DNA from: Oscillospiraceae bacterium
Lineage (GTDB): Bacteria; Bacillota; Clostridia; Oscillospirales; Oscillospiraceae
NCBI GenBank assembly: GCA_015068495.1
Contig: SVKL01000001.1
Coordinates: forward strand, 62,001 to 126,000
Length of the DNA: 64,000 bases
Direction of reading: 5' to 3'
Numbering within the stretch: the first letter of the stretch is position 1; the number at the start of each line of letters is the position of its first letter. Of this stretch, positions 16,515 through 25,950 are shown in pieces. A model generated the notes under the pieces. The model did no database searches. It was not told the DNA's origin and was given only the letters and a program-made list of their open reading frames with translations. A program made the translations under genes and the position numbers.

Positions 16515-16993
16515 TGGCAAAGATTGAAAGAAAGTATTTGGCGCATTTTATCAACACCGCCGCAAACGGCGGCGCGGCTGCTTATGAGCGGCTGGGCAAG
16601 GATTTGGAGGAGTTTTCCCCGGAGCTGGCGGCTCAGGTAGACACCAAGAAGAATATTTTGGGTGAGAGCTCCATTCTGATTTCCGGCTACGAAAAGACAG
16701 CTGCAGTAGAGCCTTTCTATGCTGAGGAGGGCTCTGACTTGTTTGCCCGACTGCAGGACATCATCGACAACGGCTTGCTGCTGGATAATCTAAAGACCGA
16801 CGTGGTGGAGGTCAAGCTTTGGGAGCAGGCCGAGAGCGGCGCTTATCCTGCAATTAAGGAAGAAGCCTACATTGAGGTCACCAGCTACGGCGGTGATGTC
16901 ACCGGCTATCAGATTCCCTTTACCCTGCACTTTACCGGCGCAAAGGTCAAGGGCAAATTTGACGTAGCCACCAAGACCTTTACAGCAATTTGA
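16514..16993 (+). CDS. Phage major tail (tube) protein
   Basis: 159 residues, overlapping the preceding stop by 1 bp. The beta-rich sequence with YIEVTSYGGDVTGYQIPFTL and GAKVKGKFDVATKTF matches the tail-tube pattern of Firmicutes siphoviruses. It polymerises around the tape measure protein. Followed by a 128-bp gap with a palindromic repeat. Confidence 0.75.
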   Translation: MAKIERKYLAHFINTAANGGAAAYERLGKDLEEFSPELAAQVDTKKNILGESSILISGYEKTAAVEPFYAEEGSDLFARLQDIIDNGLLLDNLKTDVVEVKLWEQAESGAYPAIKEEAYIEVTSYGGDVTGYQIPFTLHFTGAKVKGKFDVATKTFTAI

Positions 16994-17023
16994 TTGCAAA
17001 AGGGTTTCAACTGAAAGAATGAG

Positions 17024-17056
17024 ATTGCCACACCAGTGTGTGCACTGGTTCGCAAT
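17024..17056 (+). repeat. Palindromic dispersed repeat
   Basis: ATTGC..ACCAGTG / CACTGGT..GCAAT arms around TGTG, embedded in GAGATTGCCAC...TCGCAATGACA. The end is shared with the tandem repeats at 14111-14178. It sits between the tail-tube and tail-chaperone genes and might fold as an mRNA hairpin that sets their expression ratio (inference). Confidence 0.65.
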
Positions 17057-17121
17057 GACAAGCGGTTAATCACAAGGGGGAGGGAGAAATCTCTCCCCCG
17101 TAACAAAGAAAGGATCGTACT

Positions 17122-17562
17122 ATGGAGAAAATTTCATTTGACAGCGGCGTAAAAAGCTACAAGATTAACGGCGCCGGCGTGCTGCGGTTTAACCCCGGTG
17201 ACCCCAATGTATACGCCCGCTTTTTGGAGGCGGCGGACAAGCTGCAGGATGTGGAAAATGCCTTGGTGGAGGAAGCGAAAAAGCTGCCGGAGGCAGACGG
17301 CACCGGTGTTGTGCAGCTGCTTGCCCGGGCGGATAAGGAAATGAAGCAGGTGCTGAGCTGGGTGTTTGGCGAAGGGAATGATTTTGACAAAATCCTCGGC
17401 GGTGTAAACCTGCTGGCGGTGGCGGATAACGGTCAGCGGGTGGTGACCAATTTGCTGGCGGCGCTGCAGCCTGTTTTGGTAGAGGGCGCAGAGCGGTGCG
17501 CCAAGGAGAAGGTAGATGCCGCGGTGCTGAAAGCCAAAGCGCGGCGGGGTGAGCAGCGGTGA
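17122..17562 (+). CDS. Phage tail assembly chaperone-like protein
   Basis: 146 residues after a good AAAGGA site. It lies between tail tube and the Gp15 protein, the place of the first tail chaperone. N-terminal beta segment (ISFDSGVKSYKINGAGVLRF) then helices; acidic middle. The stop overlaps the GTG start of the next gene, giving GTGA. The two together replace the frameshifted gpG/gpGT pair of lambda. Confidence 0.65.
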   Translation: MEKISFDSGVKSYKINGAGVLRFNPGDPNVYARFLEAADKLQDVENALVEEAKKLPEADGTGVVQLLARADKEMKQVLSWVFGEGNDFDKILGGVNLLAVADNGQRVVTNLLAALQPVLVEGAERCAKEKVDAAVLKAKARRGEQR

Positions 17563-18113
17563 CACCTTGGGAGCTGCCCCGGCAGGCGGTGTTTGGCGGC
17601 GTGAGCTATCCCATTCATTCGGACTATCGGGATGTGCTGGAAATTTTCTCCTACTTTGACGATCCGGATTTGCCGGAATATCTCAAGTGGCGGATAGCGC
17701 TGGCGCTGTTTTATGAGGGGGAGATTCCGGAGGCGCATTTGCAAGAGGCAATGGTGTTTCTGACGGAGTTTTTGAAAGGCGGCAGGCAGGATGCAGAAAG
17801 GGCTGCCCCTAAGCTGCTGGACTGGGAGCAGGATGCCGGTGTGATTGTTGCGGAAGTAAACAAGGTGGCGCAGCAGGAGATTCGGGCGATGCCCTATGTG
17901 CACTGGTGGACGTTTTTGTCGTGGTTTCACGGCATCGGAGAGGGGCAGCTTTCTTTGCTGGTGGGGATTCGGGAAAAGCTTCGCAAGGGCAAAAAACTGG
18001 AGCCCCACGAAAAGGATTACTACCGGGAGCATAAGGCACAGGTGGACTTGAAGAAACGGTACAGCCGTGAGGAGCTGGCGCAAAAACAAGCGCTGGAAAA
18101 GCTGTTGGGATAG
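17559..18113 (+). CDS. Bacteriophage Gp15 family protein
   Basis: 184 residues, GTG start overlapping the upstream stop. The sequence SDYRDVLEIFSYFDDPDLPE followed by WWTFLSWFHGIGEGQLSLLVGIREKLRKGKKL is characteristic of the Gp15 family found before tape measure genes in Listeria and Clostridia phages. It acts as a second tail assembly chaperone by position. Confidence 0.82.
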   Translation: MTPWELPRQAVFGGVSYPIHSDYRDVLEIFSYFDDPDLPEYLKWRIALALFYEGEIPEAHLQEAMVFLTEFLKGGRQDAERAAPKLLDWEQDAGVIVAEVNKVAQQEIRAMPYVHWWTFLSWFHGIGEGQLSLLVGIREKLRKGKKLEPHEKDYYREHKAQVDLKKRYSREELAQKQALEKLLG

Positions 18114-18176
18114 TCTTGGGATATATATTCTCTCCGCGGTGATGCTGCGGAGGTTATTTGATAGGTAGGTGAGTAG

Positions 18177-19694
18177 ATGGCAAACAGTGAACAAGTAATT
18201 TACGTAAATATGAATACAGACAATGCAGTTTCTGCGACACAGCAGCTGGACAAGGAGCTTTTGGTGCTGCGGCTGGCGTTGGGAAAGCTGAAAGCAGCTA
18301 TTGTCAACGCGGTAGCACCCATCGGCGCGGTATTTGTTCCTATAGTGCAGAAGGCGGTGTGGGCAGCAACACGGCTGGTGAAGTCTGTGGGATCGGTGAT
18401 TGCCGCGCTGTTCGGATATGGCAATGCTGCAAAAACAACGGTAAAGACACAGGAAAAACTGGCAAAGACAAATGAAAAAGTGAAGCGGTCACTGATGGGC
18501 TTTGACGAAGTGAACCGGTTAAATGAAAATTCCGGAAGCGGAGAAGTGGCGACAATTGCGCAAAGCAGCACCCTTGCACCCCAGTTGCAGGCGGTGGTGG
18601 ATAAGATTTTGGCAATCCTTGCGCCGCTGAAGGAAATTGATTTTGCGCCGGCGGTGGCGGCGTTTGGACGGCTGAAAGAGGCGATAGCTCCCATCAGCCG
18701 GGCGTTATTTGCAGGACTGGAGTGGGCGTGGTTTAATCTGTTGGTGCCGCTGGCGGCGTGGACCATTGAGGATTTATTGCCGGTGTTTTTGGACACGCTC
18801 AGCAGCGCGCTGGGTGTGCTCAATTCTGTAATTGTGGCGCTGCAACCTATGGCAAACTGGCTGTGGGAGAGTTTTTTGAAACCTCTTGGACAGTGGGCAG
18901 GAGAGCAAATTATAGCCGCATTAGGCAGGCTGAAAGAACGGCTGGATGGTGTCAGCGCGTGGATTTCTGAAAACAGAGAGCTGACCCAGAAAATCGCGCT
19001 GGCGGCGGTTGCAATCGGTGTTGTCAACGGCGTATTGGGAAAAATGACGGATCTGACTAGCGGACTGGTAAACCCTGTGGCCTTGGTAAGCAATGGAATC
19101 AAGGCGCTTGGCGGTGTGATTTTACTGCTGGCTGCCAATTGGGATGTTGTGAAAGCCGCTTGGTCAGGCGCCGCCGGCTGGTTTCAAAACAATCTGCTAA
19201 AGCCGTTAAACACCGGTTTTCGAGGTTTGGTAAACGGTATCATTGGCTTTTTGAACGGTTTGATTGCCGGCGTGGTAGCGGCGGTCAACAGCATTGTGGG
19301 CGCAGTGAATAAGCTGAAAATCTCTGTGCCCGGCTGGGTGCCCGGATTGGGCGGCAAAAGCTTGGGCTTTAACCTGCGTACGGTGAATGCGCCGCAAATC
19401 CCGTATTTGGCGCAAGGTGCGGTGCTGCCTGCCAACAAGCCCTTTTTGGCGGTGGTGGGCGACCAAAAGCACGGCACCAACGTGGAAGCGCCCCTTGCCA
19501 CCATTCAGCAGGCGGTAGCTGCCGTAATGGGTGACCAGACAGCGGCGATTGCCGCCGGCTTTGCCACTTCTGTGGAGGTACAGCGGGAAATTCTGCAGGC
19601 GGTGCTGGGAATTCAGATTGGCGACGATGTAATCGGCAACGCAATGCGCCGCTATCAGCAGAAATGGTCTGTGGTGAACGGAGGTTTTGTATGA
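18177..19694 (+). CDS. Phage tail tape measure protein (short)
   Basis: 505 residues. N-terminal helical region (QLDKELLVLRLALGKLKAAI), the SLMGFDEVNRLN motif common in tape measure proteins, then long helices and several hydrophobic segments, with a glycine-rich part near 360-400 (PGWVPGLGGKSLGF). It would span the tail lumen and set its length. At about 0.15 nm per residue this predicts a short tail near 75 nm. No lytic domain is visible. Confidence 0.82.
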   Translation: MANSEQVIYVNMNTDNAVSATQQLDKELLVLRLALGKLKAAIVNAVAPIGAVFVPIVQKAVWAATRLVKSVGSVIAALFGYGNAAKTTVKTQEKLAKTNEKVKRSLMGFDEVNRLNENSGSGEVATIAQSSTLAPQLQAVVDKILAILAPLKEIDFAPAVAAFGRLKEAIAPISRALFAGLEWAWFNLLVPLAAWTIEDLLPVFLDTLSSALGVLNSVIVALQPMANWLWESFLKPLGQWAGEQIIAALGRLKERLDGVSAWISENRELTQKIALAAVAIGVVNGVLGKMTDLTSGLVNPVALVSNGIKALGGVILLLAANWDVVKAAWSGAAGWFQNNLLKPLNTGFRGLVNGIIGFLNGLIAGVVAAVNSIVGAVNKLKISVPGWVPGLGGKSLGFNLRTVNAPQIPYLAQGAVLPANKPFLAVVGDQKHGTNVEAPLATIQQAVAAVMGDQTAAIAAGFATSVEVQREILQAVLGIQIGDDVIGNAMRRYQQKWSVVNGGFV

Positions 19695-20065
19695 GAAAGA
19701 CAACGGATTTGTTTTTGATTGACGGGAGGCCTATACTGGCGCCTGACGAGAATGTGGAAATCTCCTTGGAGGACATTGACGCCTCCGATTCCGGCCGGGA
19801 TGAAAGCGGTGTGATGCACCGGTTTGTGGTGCGGCAGGGCGTGGGAAAGTGGACATTTTCCTATGCCTGCCTAACCGGGGAGGAATACGCCTATATGGAA
19901 AGCCTGTTTGCAGGCAAGGCAACCTTCTGTTTCCGGTATTCCGACTGCGCCGATGGTGGGCAAGCCAAGGAAATTACCGCATATCGGAGCAAGCACGGAA
20001 TTGTATGGCAATCGGCAGCCACCGGACAATTCCGGAACTATCAATTTAGCATTATTCAGTGCTAG
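19691..20065 (+). CDS. Siphovirus distal tail-associated protein
   Basis: 124 residues. The ATG overlapping the tape measure stop (ATGA) is preferred to an upstream in-frame start inside that gene. Sequence MRKTTDLFLIDGRPILAPDE and the GKWTFSYACLTGEEYAYMESL segment resemble small tail proteins placed between tape measure and baseplate in gut Firmicutes phages. Likely a tail-tip component. Confidence 0.6.
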   Translation: MRKTTDLFLIDGRPILAPDENVEISLEDIDASDSGRDESGVMHRFVVRQGVGKWTFSYACLTGEEYAYMESLFAGKATFCFRYSDCADGGQAKEITAYRSKHGIVWQSAATGQFRNYQFSIIQC

Positions 20066-20076
20066 GAGGTGACACG

Positions 20077-21585
20077 TTGCTGAAAAATTTGATTGTTTTG
20101 CCGGATGGAACAGAAGTTTTCTCCGGCACAGGGGAAGTCAACGCCCTGCAAAGTGTCACCCTTACCCAGCGCGTGAACGCAAGCACAGAGCTGACGCTGG
20201 GGTCAGCTTGCGCCAATATGCTGGAAGCCACCCTCCTGACGCCGGCCGGTGGCCTAAACATTATGCCCGGTATGGAGCTGACCCTTTACAAGGTGGCAGA
20301 GGACGGCACGCGGAGGAAAATGGGCCTTTTTACTGCGGAAAAGCCCACCCGTCCCAGCGCCAATCTGTATAATTTGACAGCTTATGACCGGATTTCGTGG
20401 CTGGACAGGGATTTGACCCAATGGCTGGAAAGCTTAAACGGGTGGCCGTACACACTGCTTCAGTTTGCGCAGATGGTGTGCAGCGCGTGCAATGTAAAGC
20501 TTGTCAATGAGAGCATTCCCAACGAGGATTGGCAGATTCAGAAATTTTCTGCAAATGGCATCACCGGCCGGCAGATTATGACGTGGATCGGGCAGGCCAG
20601 CGGGCAGTTTTGCAGGGCAACGGCAGACGGGGAAATCGAATTTGCGTGGTATACCCCTACAGAAACGGAGATTTCTGCAGAGGGGGAGCATCCGATTCTT
20701 TCGGTGCAATTTGCCGACTATCAGGTTACGCCCGTCGACAAGGTGCAGATCCGGCAGACGGAGACGGATATCGGCGGGATATGCGGCGCAGGCAGCAACG
20801 CTTATGTGATAACCGGAAACTGTCTGCTGGCAACGGACACATTGGAGCCGGTACAGCGGGTGGCGCAGCAGCTGCTTACCCAGCTGCAGGAAGTAACCTA
20901 TGTGCCCTGCAAGGTGCGGATTCCTGCTACCACCGCTATTGCAGCGGGGGATATTGTCCGGCTTACCGACCGGAACGGAAAAACCTTTCCGCTGTATGTG
21001 ATGACAAAAGTACAGGCAGGGCAGACGGATACGCTGGAATGTGTGGGCAGCGCGTATCGAAACAGCACCACCGCTACCAACTATGACCGTTTTACGTCCC
21101 CTGCGGGCAAGGTGCTGGAAATGCAAATGAGTATGGAAGGCATCAAAGCGGAAAATCGGGACAGAGACGGCAAATTGACCGCGTTAACATTGACAGTGGA
21201 CGCTCTGCAGGCAAGGGCTGTGGACAGGGAAACAGAAATGGAGAAGATAACCGAGAGGATGTCTGCGGTGGAGCAGACCGCGACAGGGCTTTCGGTGCAG
21301 GTGCAGAGCGTTCAAAATGACGGCGTGACCAAGGTTAGCACCGCTACCGGGTATACCTTTGATGAAGAGGGTATCACTGTGGAGAAAAGCGGTCGGGAGA
21401 TAAAAACACAGATTACCGAAGACGGTATGCGGGTATTTAAGAACGGCAATGCGGTGCTGACCGCCAGCAGTGAAGGGGTAGATGCGGTGGATTTACACGC
21501 GTCCACCTATTTGGTGGTTGGCGGAAGAAGCCGCTTTGAAAATTTTGAGACAGACCGAACAGGCTGTTTCTGGGTAGGAGGATAA
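20077..21585 (+). CDS. Phage baseplate hub / tail-associated structural protein
   Basis: 502 residues from TTG at 20077, just downstream of AGGAGG; the GTG at 20059 lies before that site. The N-terminal part, about 340 residues, resembles the prophage tail hub/endopeptidase family (MELTLYKVAEDG, NLTAYDRISWLDRDL, GITGRQIMTWIGQ). After GKVLEMQMSMEGIKAE comes a coiled-coil region and a C-terminal beta repeat (GYTFDEEGITVEKSG), as in tail-fibre proteins. It probably forms the tail-tip hub that holds the receptor-binding proteins. Confidence 0.78.
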   Translation: MLKNLIVLPDGTEVFSGTGEVNALQSVTLTQRVNASTELTLGSACANMLEATLLTPAGGLNIMPGMELTLYKVAEDGTRRKMGLFTAEKPTRPSANLYNLTAYDRISWLDRDLTQWLESLNGWPYTLLQFAQMVCSACNVKLVNESIPNEDWQIQKFSANGITGRQIMTWIGQASGQFCRATADGEIEFAWYTPTETEISAEGEHPILSVQFADYQVTPVDKVQIRQTETDIGGICGAGSNAYVITGNCLLATDTLEPVQRVAQQLLTQLQEVTYVPCKVRIPATTAIAAGDIVRLTDRNGKTFPLYVMTKVQAGQTDTLECVGSAYRNSTTATNYDRFTSPAGKVLEMQMSMEGIKAENRDRDGKLTALTLTVDALQARAVDRETEMEKITERMSAVEQTATGLSVQVQSVQNDGVTKVSTATGYTFDEEGITVEKSGREIKTQITEDGMRVFKNGNAVLTASSEGVDAVDLHASTYLVVGGRSRFENFETDRTGCFWVGG

Positions 21586-21589
21586 AACG

Positions 21590-23263
21590 ATGGCATTGGG
21601 AACACAAACTTTTTCTACAGGTGACTATGCTTGGCAATCCTGGTCAAACGGCTATGTGATTTCTCTGACACTGACCGAGGAATCAACAGATGTGGCAACC
21701 AACACATCCTTGGTGTCCTACCTGTTCACCATCAGCAATACCAACAACAACCGCTTTACTGAGAGCAATAACAGCTGGACAATATCCATTGGCGGGCACA
21801 CCATTTCTATCAGCGGGTTTAACTTTAATTTGGGAACGAATTATACCACGCAGACCATTGCCTCCGGCCAGCTGACGGTGGAACACAATGCAGACGGCAC
21901 GCTGGATATGCCCTATAATGTGTCTATTCCCAATATACAAGCGGGAAACCGTTACGGTCCGCCGGCAATGAGCCTGTCAGGCACGTGGACGTTGACACCA
22001 ATTCCCAAAGCCTCTTCCGTGTCTTGCTCCGGGGGCACAATCGGGAAAAATGTGGACATTACAATCCATAAAGCCAGTGACAGCTTTACCCATACGCTTC
22101 AGTATTCCTTTGAGGGTGGCGTGTCCGGTACAATTGCAGAAAATACGGGATTGTCTACGGTTTCGTGGACAATCCCGGAAACATTTTATGGGGAAATACC
22201 GAACCAAAAAGAGGGCACCGGAGTGATTTTCTGTACTACCTACAACGGTGCTACGCCTATCGGGGAATCCAGCTGCACATTTTCCGCAAAGGTGGATGAG
22301 GCAACCAGCCAGCCCGATCTTTTTGCGCAGGTGATTGATATCAATGCGGCTACGAAAGCGCTAACCGGCGACGAGAATGTTCTGATACGGTATCACAGCA
22401 CAGCGCAGGCGCTAGCCAGCTATTGGGCAAATAATCTGGCGGCTGTAACGGAATATAGGCTCTCCCATAACGGCAGAAGCTACACGGAAACCCCTGCGGT
22501 GATTGCGGAGGTGGAGAACGGACAGTTCGACTTTTCGGTTACCGATACCCGTGGTTATACCCGGACACTTGCTGTTTCCAAGCAGGTGATTCCCTATGTG
22601 AAGCTGACCTGTAACCTCAATGACAATAAGCCTGATGTTGACGGGAATATGACGGTTTTTGTATCGGGTAATTACTTTGACGGCGCTTTGGGCACGGAAA
22701 GCAACACGCTGTCAGTATGGTATCGGTATAAGGTAAGCGGCGCTGCGTGGCTGGATACATCTGAGGAGTGGCATTTACTGACCCACAGCGTAGCCGGAAA
22801 TGCCTATACAGCGCAAGCGGAACTGACCGGCTTGGATTATCAAACGGCTTACACCTTTCAGGCAAAGGCAATGGACAGGCTGGCTGTGGTTTCTTCCGGG
22901 GAATACACGGTCAGAGCAACGCCGGTGTTTGATTGGAGCGAAAAGGATGTCCGGTTCCACGTGCCTGTTTACGGCATTACCCCGGATATGGTTGGCGCAA
23001 GATATGTGTCAACAGATGGGGCGAATTTGTTGGAAAGAGCAGGCGCGGAGAGCGGCGTGCTGTTTATAAAAGATGCAGGCGATTTGAATCACTGTTATTT
23101 TGGCTTCTTTTACGGATACCGGTATGGACAGGCGGCAACGGTCTACTCCCTCTGCGCCAAAGGACTGTCCGTTATCACAAATCCATACGGTACAATCACT
23201 GCGCTGAACGCCACAGGGGAAGTGACATACAGTGTGCTGCCCTTTGACAGCCCGAAAAACTGA
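21590..23263 (+). CDS. DUF859-like phage minor structural protein
   Basis: 557 residues. Beta-rich throughout. The start (GTQTFSTGDYAWQSWSNGYV) and the DGTLDMPYNVSIPN region resemble DUF859 phage structural proteins, which carry Ig/fibronectin-like repeats. A late segment (VRFHVPVYGIT) marks a transition to a C-terminal tip domain. It is likely a tail fibre or receptor-binding component. Confidence 0.72.
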   Translation: MALGTQTFSTGDYAWQSWSNGYVISLTLTEESTDVATNTSLVSYLFTISNTNNNRFTESNNSWTISIGGHTISISGFNFNLGTNYTTQTIASGQLTVEHNADGTLDMPYNVSIPNIQAGNRYGPPAMSLSGTWTLTPIPKASSVSCSGGTIGKNVDITIHKASDSFTHTLQYSFEGGVSGTIAENTGLSTVSWTIPETFYGEIPNQKEGTGVIFCTTYNGATPIGESSCTFSAKVDEATSQPDLFAQVIDINAATKALTGDENVLIRYHSTAQALASYWANNLAAVTEYRLSHNGRSYTETPAVIAEVENGQFDFSVTDTRGYTRTLAVSKQVIPYVKLTCNLNDNKPDVDGNMTVFVSGNYFDGALGTESNTLSVWYRYKVSGAAWLDTSEEWHLLTHSVAGNAYTAQAELTGLDYQTAYTFQAKAMDRLAVVSSGEYTVRATPVFDWSEKDVRFHVPVYGITPDMVGARYVSTDGANLLERAGAESGVLFIKDAGDLNHCYFGFFYGYRYGQAATVYSLCAKGLSVITNPYGTITALNATGEVTYSVLPFDSPKN

Positions 23264-23285
23264 AAATAAATAAGGAGGAGAAAGT

Positions 23286-23588
23286 ATGTATAGAGGAACA
23301 ACACCCACGTTTACGTTTACGCTTCCTTTTGATTGCGCAGAGATTTCTGCGCTGAATTTGTGCTTTGCTCAGCAGGGGCAGATTGTTTTGGAAAAAGCAT
23401 TGTCTGACTGCGCTGTTGCGGGAAACACCCTGCGTGTTACGCTGAAGGAGGCGGAAACCCTGCTGTTTCAGGCGCAAAAGGGTATGGTGGAAATGCAGCT
23501 GCGCGTGGGCTGTGGGGAGGCAAGACTTGTCTCAAAGGTGATGCGTATGACTGTGGATGACATTTTGAAGGATGGGTGCTTGCTATGA
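23286..23588 (+). CDS. Small phage tail protein
   Basis: 100 residues after AAGGAGGAGAAAGT. Predicted beta fold (TPTFTFTLPFD, LVSKVMRMTVDDILKDG). Small proteins of this kind occur between tail fibre genes in gut Clostridia phages; no function is known. Its stop overlaps the next start (ATGA), so the two are translationally coupled. Confidence 0.6.
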   Translation: MYRGTTPTFTFTLPFDCAEISALNLCFAQQGQIVLEKALSDCAVAGNTLRVTLKEAETLLFQAQKGMVEMQLRVGCGEARLVSKVMRMTVDDILKDGCLL

Positions 23589-23881
23589 ATTATGAGATGA
23601 ATTTTGCGGAAACAGAGATGGCTTTCACGCCGGCGTTTGGAGAAGTAACCGCTATAGGAACCGGTGGGAAAGGGACGGTTTTTATTCCCACGGTGTCGGA
23701 AGAGGGCGTTATCAGCTGGAGCAATGACGGCGGTTTGCCCAATCCGGAGCCTGTGAGTATTAAAGGCGCAGACGGCTATACACCGGTAAAAGGCACAGAT
23801 TACTGGACGGCTGCGGAAAAGAGCGCAATGGTAGCCGATGTGATTGCGGCCCTCCCGGTCTACAAAGGGGAGGTGGTCTGA
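23585..23881 (+). CDS. Tail fibre/baseplate accessory protein
   Basis: 98 residues from the ATG overlapping the previous stop. The C-terminal half contains VSIKGADGYTPVKGTDYWT then AEKSAMVADVIAALPVY, a segment found repeatedly in Firmicutes phage upper-baseplate and fibre proteins. It probably serves as an attachment or trimerisation module for the next protein. Confidence 0.6.
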   Translation: MNYEMNFAETEMAFTPAFGEVTAIGTGGKGTVFIPTVSEEGVISWSNDGGLPNPEPVSIKGADGYTPVKGTDYWTAAEKSAMVADVIAALPVYKGEVV

Positions 23882-24894
23882 TGGCAACGGTAAAAGGTGT
23901 TTATACATTTAATGACACGCTAACACCCGCCACTTTCGAAAGTCAAGATGTGTATTTTGATTTTTTTGATGCGGATACCGGTTACCAACGGCGTGGTATT
24001 CGTATAGGGGTGAGCGAAGTATCCCTTGTGTATTGTTACAATCGCTATCACGCGACAAATCCAGAAATTGTCGAGACACGCACCTATGAAGCATACATTT
24101 ATCCCAATGATTATAATTTGCCGGTTGGTTGGTTTAGTACAGCGTCAAAAACGGTTGACTTCGGTGAAACACCGCAAGAGGTGTCTGGCGAGTTTTATGC
24201 TTGGCTAATGGAAAACGCGGTTTCAAATGTTATTGAAATTAACATTACCCAAAACGGCACAACAACTCTTGCAACTGCAGGGAAGTACTGCGACAGGAAC
24301 ATTGATTTGAATGTGGATGTCTCTGCGGTAAATGCAATATTGGACGGCTCTTTTAGCGGTGCATATGAAAATGACAGAATCACGTCACTAAAGACCCACA
24401 TTTTTAGTGAAATGAAAAATATAGCAAGCATATCCTTGCCAAATTGCACTGATTTTGTCGGGCAAAGACACTTTTATAACGCAGAGAACCTGGAAAGCGT
24501 ATATCTGCCGAACTTAACCATAATAGAAAACGGAACCTATACGTTTGCTAATACAAAAATAAGGGAATTGGATTTGCCAAGTTTAACAACCATTAATGGA
24601 ACGGTTACTCCTTGTTACAGTATGCAAGCGGTTGAGAGAATAAACCTGCCTAAATTGGGCGGTGCTACAATGGGCAATTCTGGGTTTTATAATACGAAAG
24701 CGCTTACTACCTTGGTTTTGGGTGGAGATGTATTAAACCCGCTTGGAAATACAAATGCGTTTAACGATTCGGGTATCGCAAAAGGCACAGGCTATGTTTA
24801 CGTTCCCGATGATTTGGTAGACACCTATAAAACCGCAACAAACTGGGCGACCTTTGCAGACCAAATTAAGCCCATCAGCGAATTGGAGGAATAA
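23881..24894 (+). CDS. Phage tail-tip protein with BspA-like leucine-rich repeats
   Basis: 337 residues, start overlapping the previous stop by 1 bp. N-terminal half has no recognised family. From about residue 180 there are BspA-type leucine-rich repeats (LESVYLPNLTIIENGTY, IRELDLPSLTTING, VERINLPKLGGATMG) and a C-terminal capping segment GYVYVPDDLVDTYKTA, as in surface BspA proteins. Base composition is clearly more AT-rich than the surrounding phage genes, which suggests separate acquisition. A receptor-binding or adhesion role is inferred. Confidence 0.72.
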   Translation: MATVKGVYTFNDTLTPATFESQDVYFDFFDADTGYQRRGIRIGVSEVSLVYCYNRYHATNPEIVETRTYEAYIYPNDYNLPVGWFSTASKTVDFGETPQEVSGEFYAWLMENAVSNVIEINITQNGTTTLATAGKYCDRNIDLNVDVSAVNAILDGSFSGAYENDRITSLKTHIFSEMKNIASISLPNCTDFVGQRHFYNAENLESVYLPNLTIIENGTYTFANTKIRELDLPSLTTINGTVTPCYSMQAVERINLPKLGGATMGNSGFYNTKALTTLVLGGDVLNPLGNTNAFNDSGIAKGTGYVYVPDDLVDTYKTATNWATFADQIKPISELEE

Positions 24895-24897
24895 CCG

Positions 24898-25077
24898 ATG
24901 GTAAAAACAGAATTGCTGAAAAACGGAACTTTGATTCGACATTATTCCGACAGCGGTAAAAAACTGTCGCAAATTGAGACCGGTATGGAATATGATGAAG
25001 CGATAGATGTTGTTCCTTGTCGGTATACCTACAAGGAGACGGACATCATGGTGGAAAATAAGGAGGAAGCGTTATGA
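24898..25077 (+). CDS. Small phage protein, 59 codons
   Basis: MVKTELLKNGTLIRHYSDSG at the start and MVENKEEAL at the end. It follows the repeat protein by 3 bp and overlaps the endolysin start (ATGA), so it sits within the operon. The sequence resembles the small proteins between fibre and lysis genes in gut phages, but no function is assigned. Confidence 0.6.
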   Translation: MVKTELLKNGTLIRHYSDSGKKLSQIETGMEYDEAIDVVPCRYTYKETDIMVENKEEAL

Positions 25078-25937
25078 TGAAAATCTATATCAATCCCGGA
25101 CATTCCGACCGGGACCCCGGCGCGGTGGGTTATGAAACAGAACGCAAGCTGAATGTGGCTGTTTGTCAGCATATGGATGCCCATCTGCAGGCACATTTCC
25201 TGTGTGAAACCCGTATGAATCCCGGCACAATGGATAGCCTTTCGGAAATCTGCGGGGATGCCAACAGCTGGGGAGCGGATTTGTTTGTGTCAAACCATTT
25301 TAATGGCGGTGGCGGAGACGGCTATGAGGCGTTGGTCCACAATGAAAATCGTGTGGAGCTGGGCAAGGTCTTTGAAAAATATGTGGTGCAAGCCGGTCAG
25401 AACAGCCGGGGCGTGAAGCTTCGCCCCGGCTTGGCGGTGCTGAAAAACACCAATATGCCGGCCATTATCAATGAGGGCGCCTTTGTGGATAACTTCACAG
25501 ATATTCAGGACTGGAACGAGGCAGCAGAGCTGAAGGCTTTGGGAGAGGCCTATGCCAAAGCGGCTGCGGAGTTCCTTGGGCTGGAGCAGAAGCCGGTTTC
25601 CGAAGAAGCGCCTGCCAGTGAGGACTACAGCTTGGAGCAGTTTGTACGGGATGTGCAGAACGCAACAGGCTCCCGGGTGGACGGCATCGCCGGTCCGGAG
25701 ACCCTTGGCAATACAGTGACGGTGTCAGCAAGGGTCAACCCCTCGCATCCGGTAGTAGCATTTGTACAAAAGCGGCTGTACACCTTGGGTTACACCCAAG
25801 TTGGCGCAGCCGACGGCATTGCCGGACCAAAGTTCGATTTGGCAGTGAAGGCATTTCAAAAAGATAACGGCTGCTACGTCGACGGCGAGATTACCGCAAA
25901 GAATTTGACTTGGCGGAAATTACTGGCGATGGCATAG
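25074..25937 (+). CDS. Phage endolysin, N-acetylmuramoyl-L-alanine amidase
   Basis: 287 residues. Residues about 1-170 form an Amidase_3 domain: zinc-ligand motifs NPGHSDRDPGAVG, the conserved Glu after METERK-like start (YETERKLN), FVSNHFNG and NEGAFVDN. The C-terminal part holds two short peptidoglycan-binding-type repeats (VDGIAGPETL and ADGIAGPKFDLAVKAFQ). It cleaves the amide bond between MurNAc and the stem peptide during lysis. No signal peptide, so it depends on the holin genes just downstream. Confidence 0.9.
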   Translation: MMKIYINPGHSDRDPGAVGYETERKLNVAVCQHMDAHLQAHFLCETRMNPGTMDSLSEICGDANSWGADLFVSNHFNGGGGDGYEALVHNENRVELGKVFEKYVVQAGQNSRGVKLRPGLAVLKNTNMPAIINEGAFVDNFTDIQDWNEAAELKALGEAYAKAAAEFLGLEQKPVSEEAPASEDYSLEQFVRDVQNATGSRVDGIAGPETLGNTVTVSARVNPSHPVVAFVQKRLYTLGYTQVGAADGIAGPKFDLAVKAFQKDNGCYVDGEITAKNLTWRKLLAMA

Positions 25938-25950
25938 GGGAGGTGCGTAC

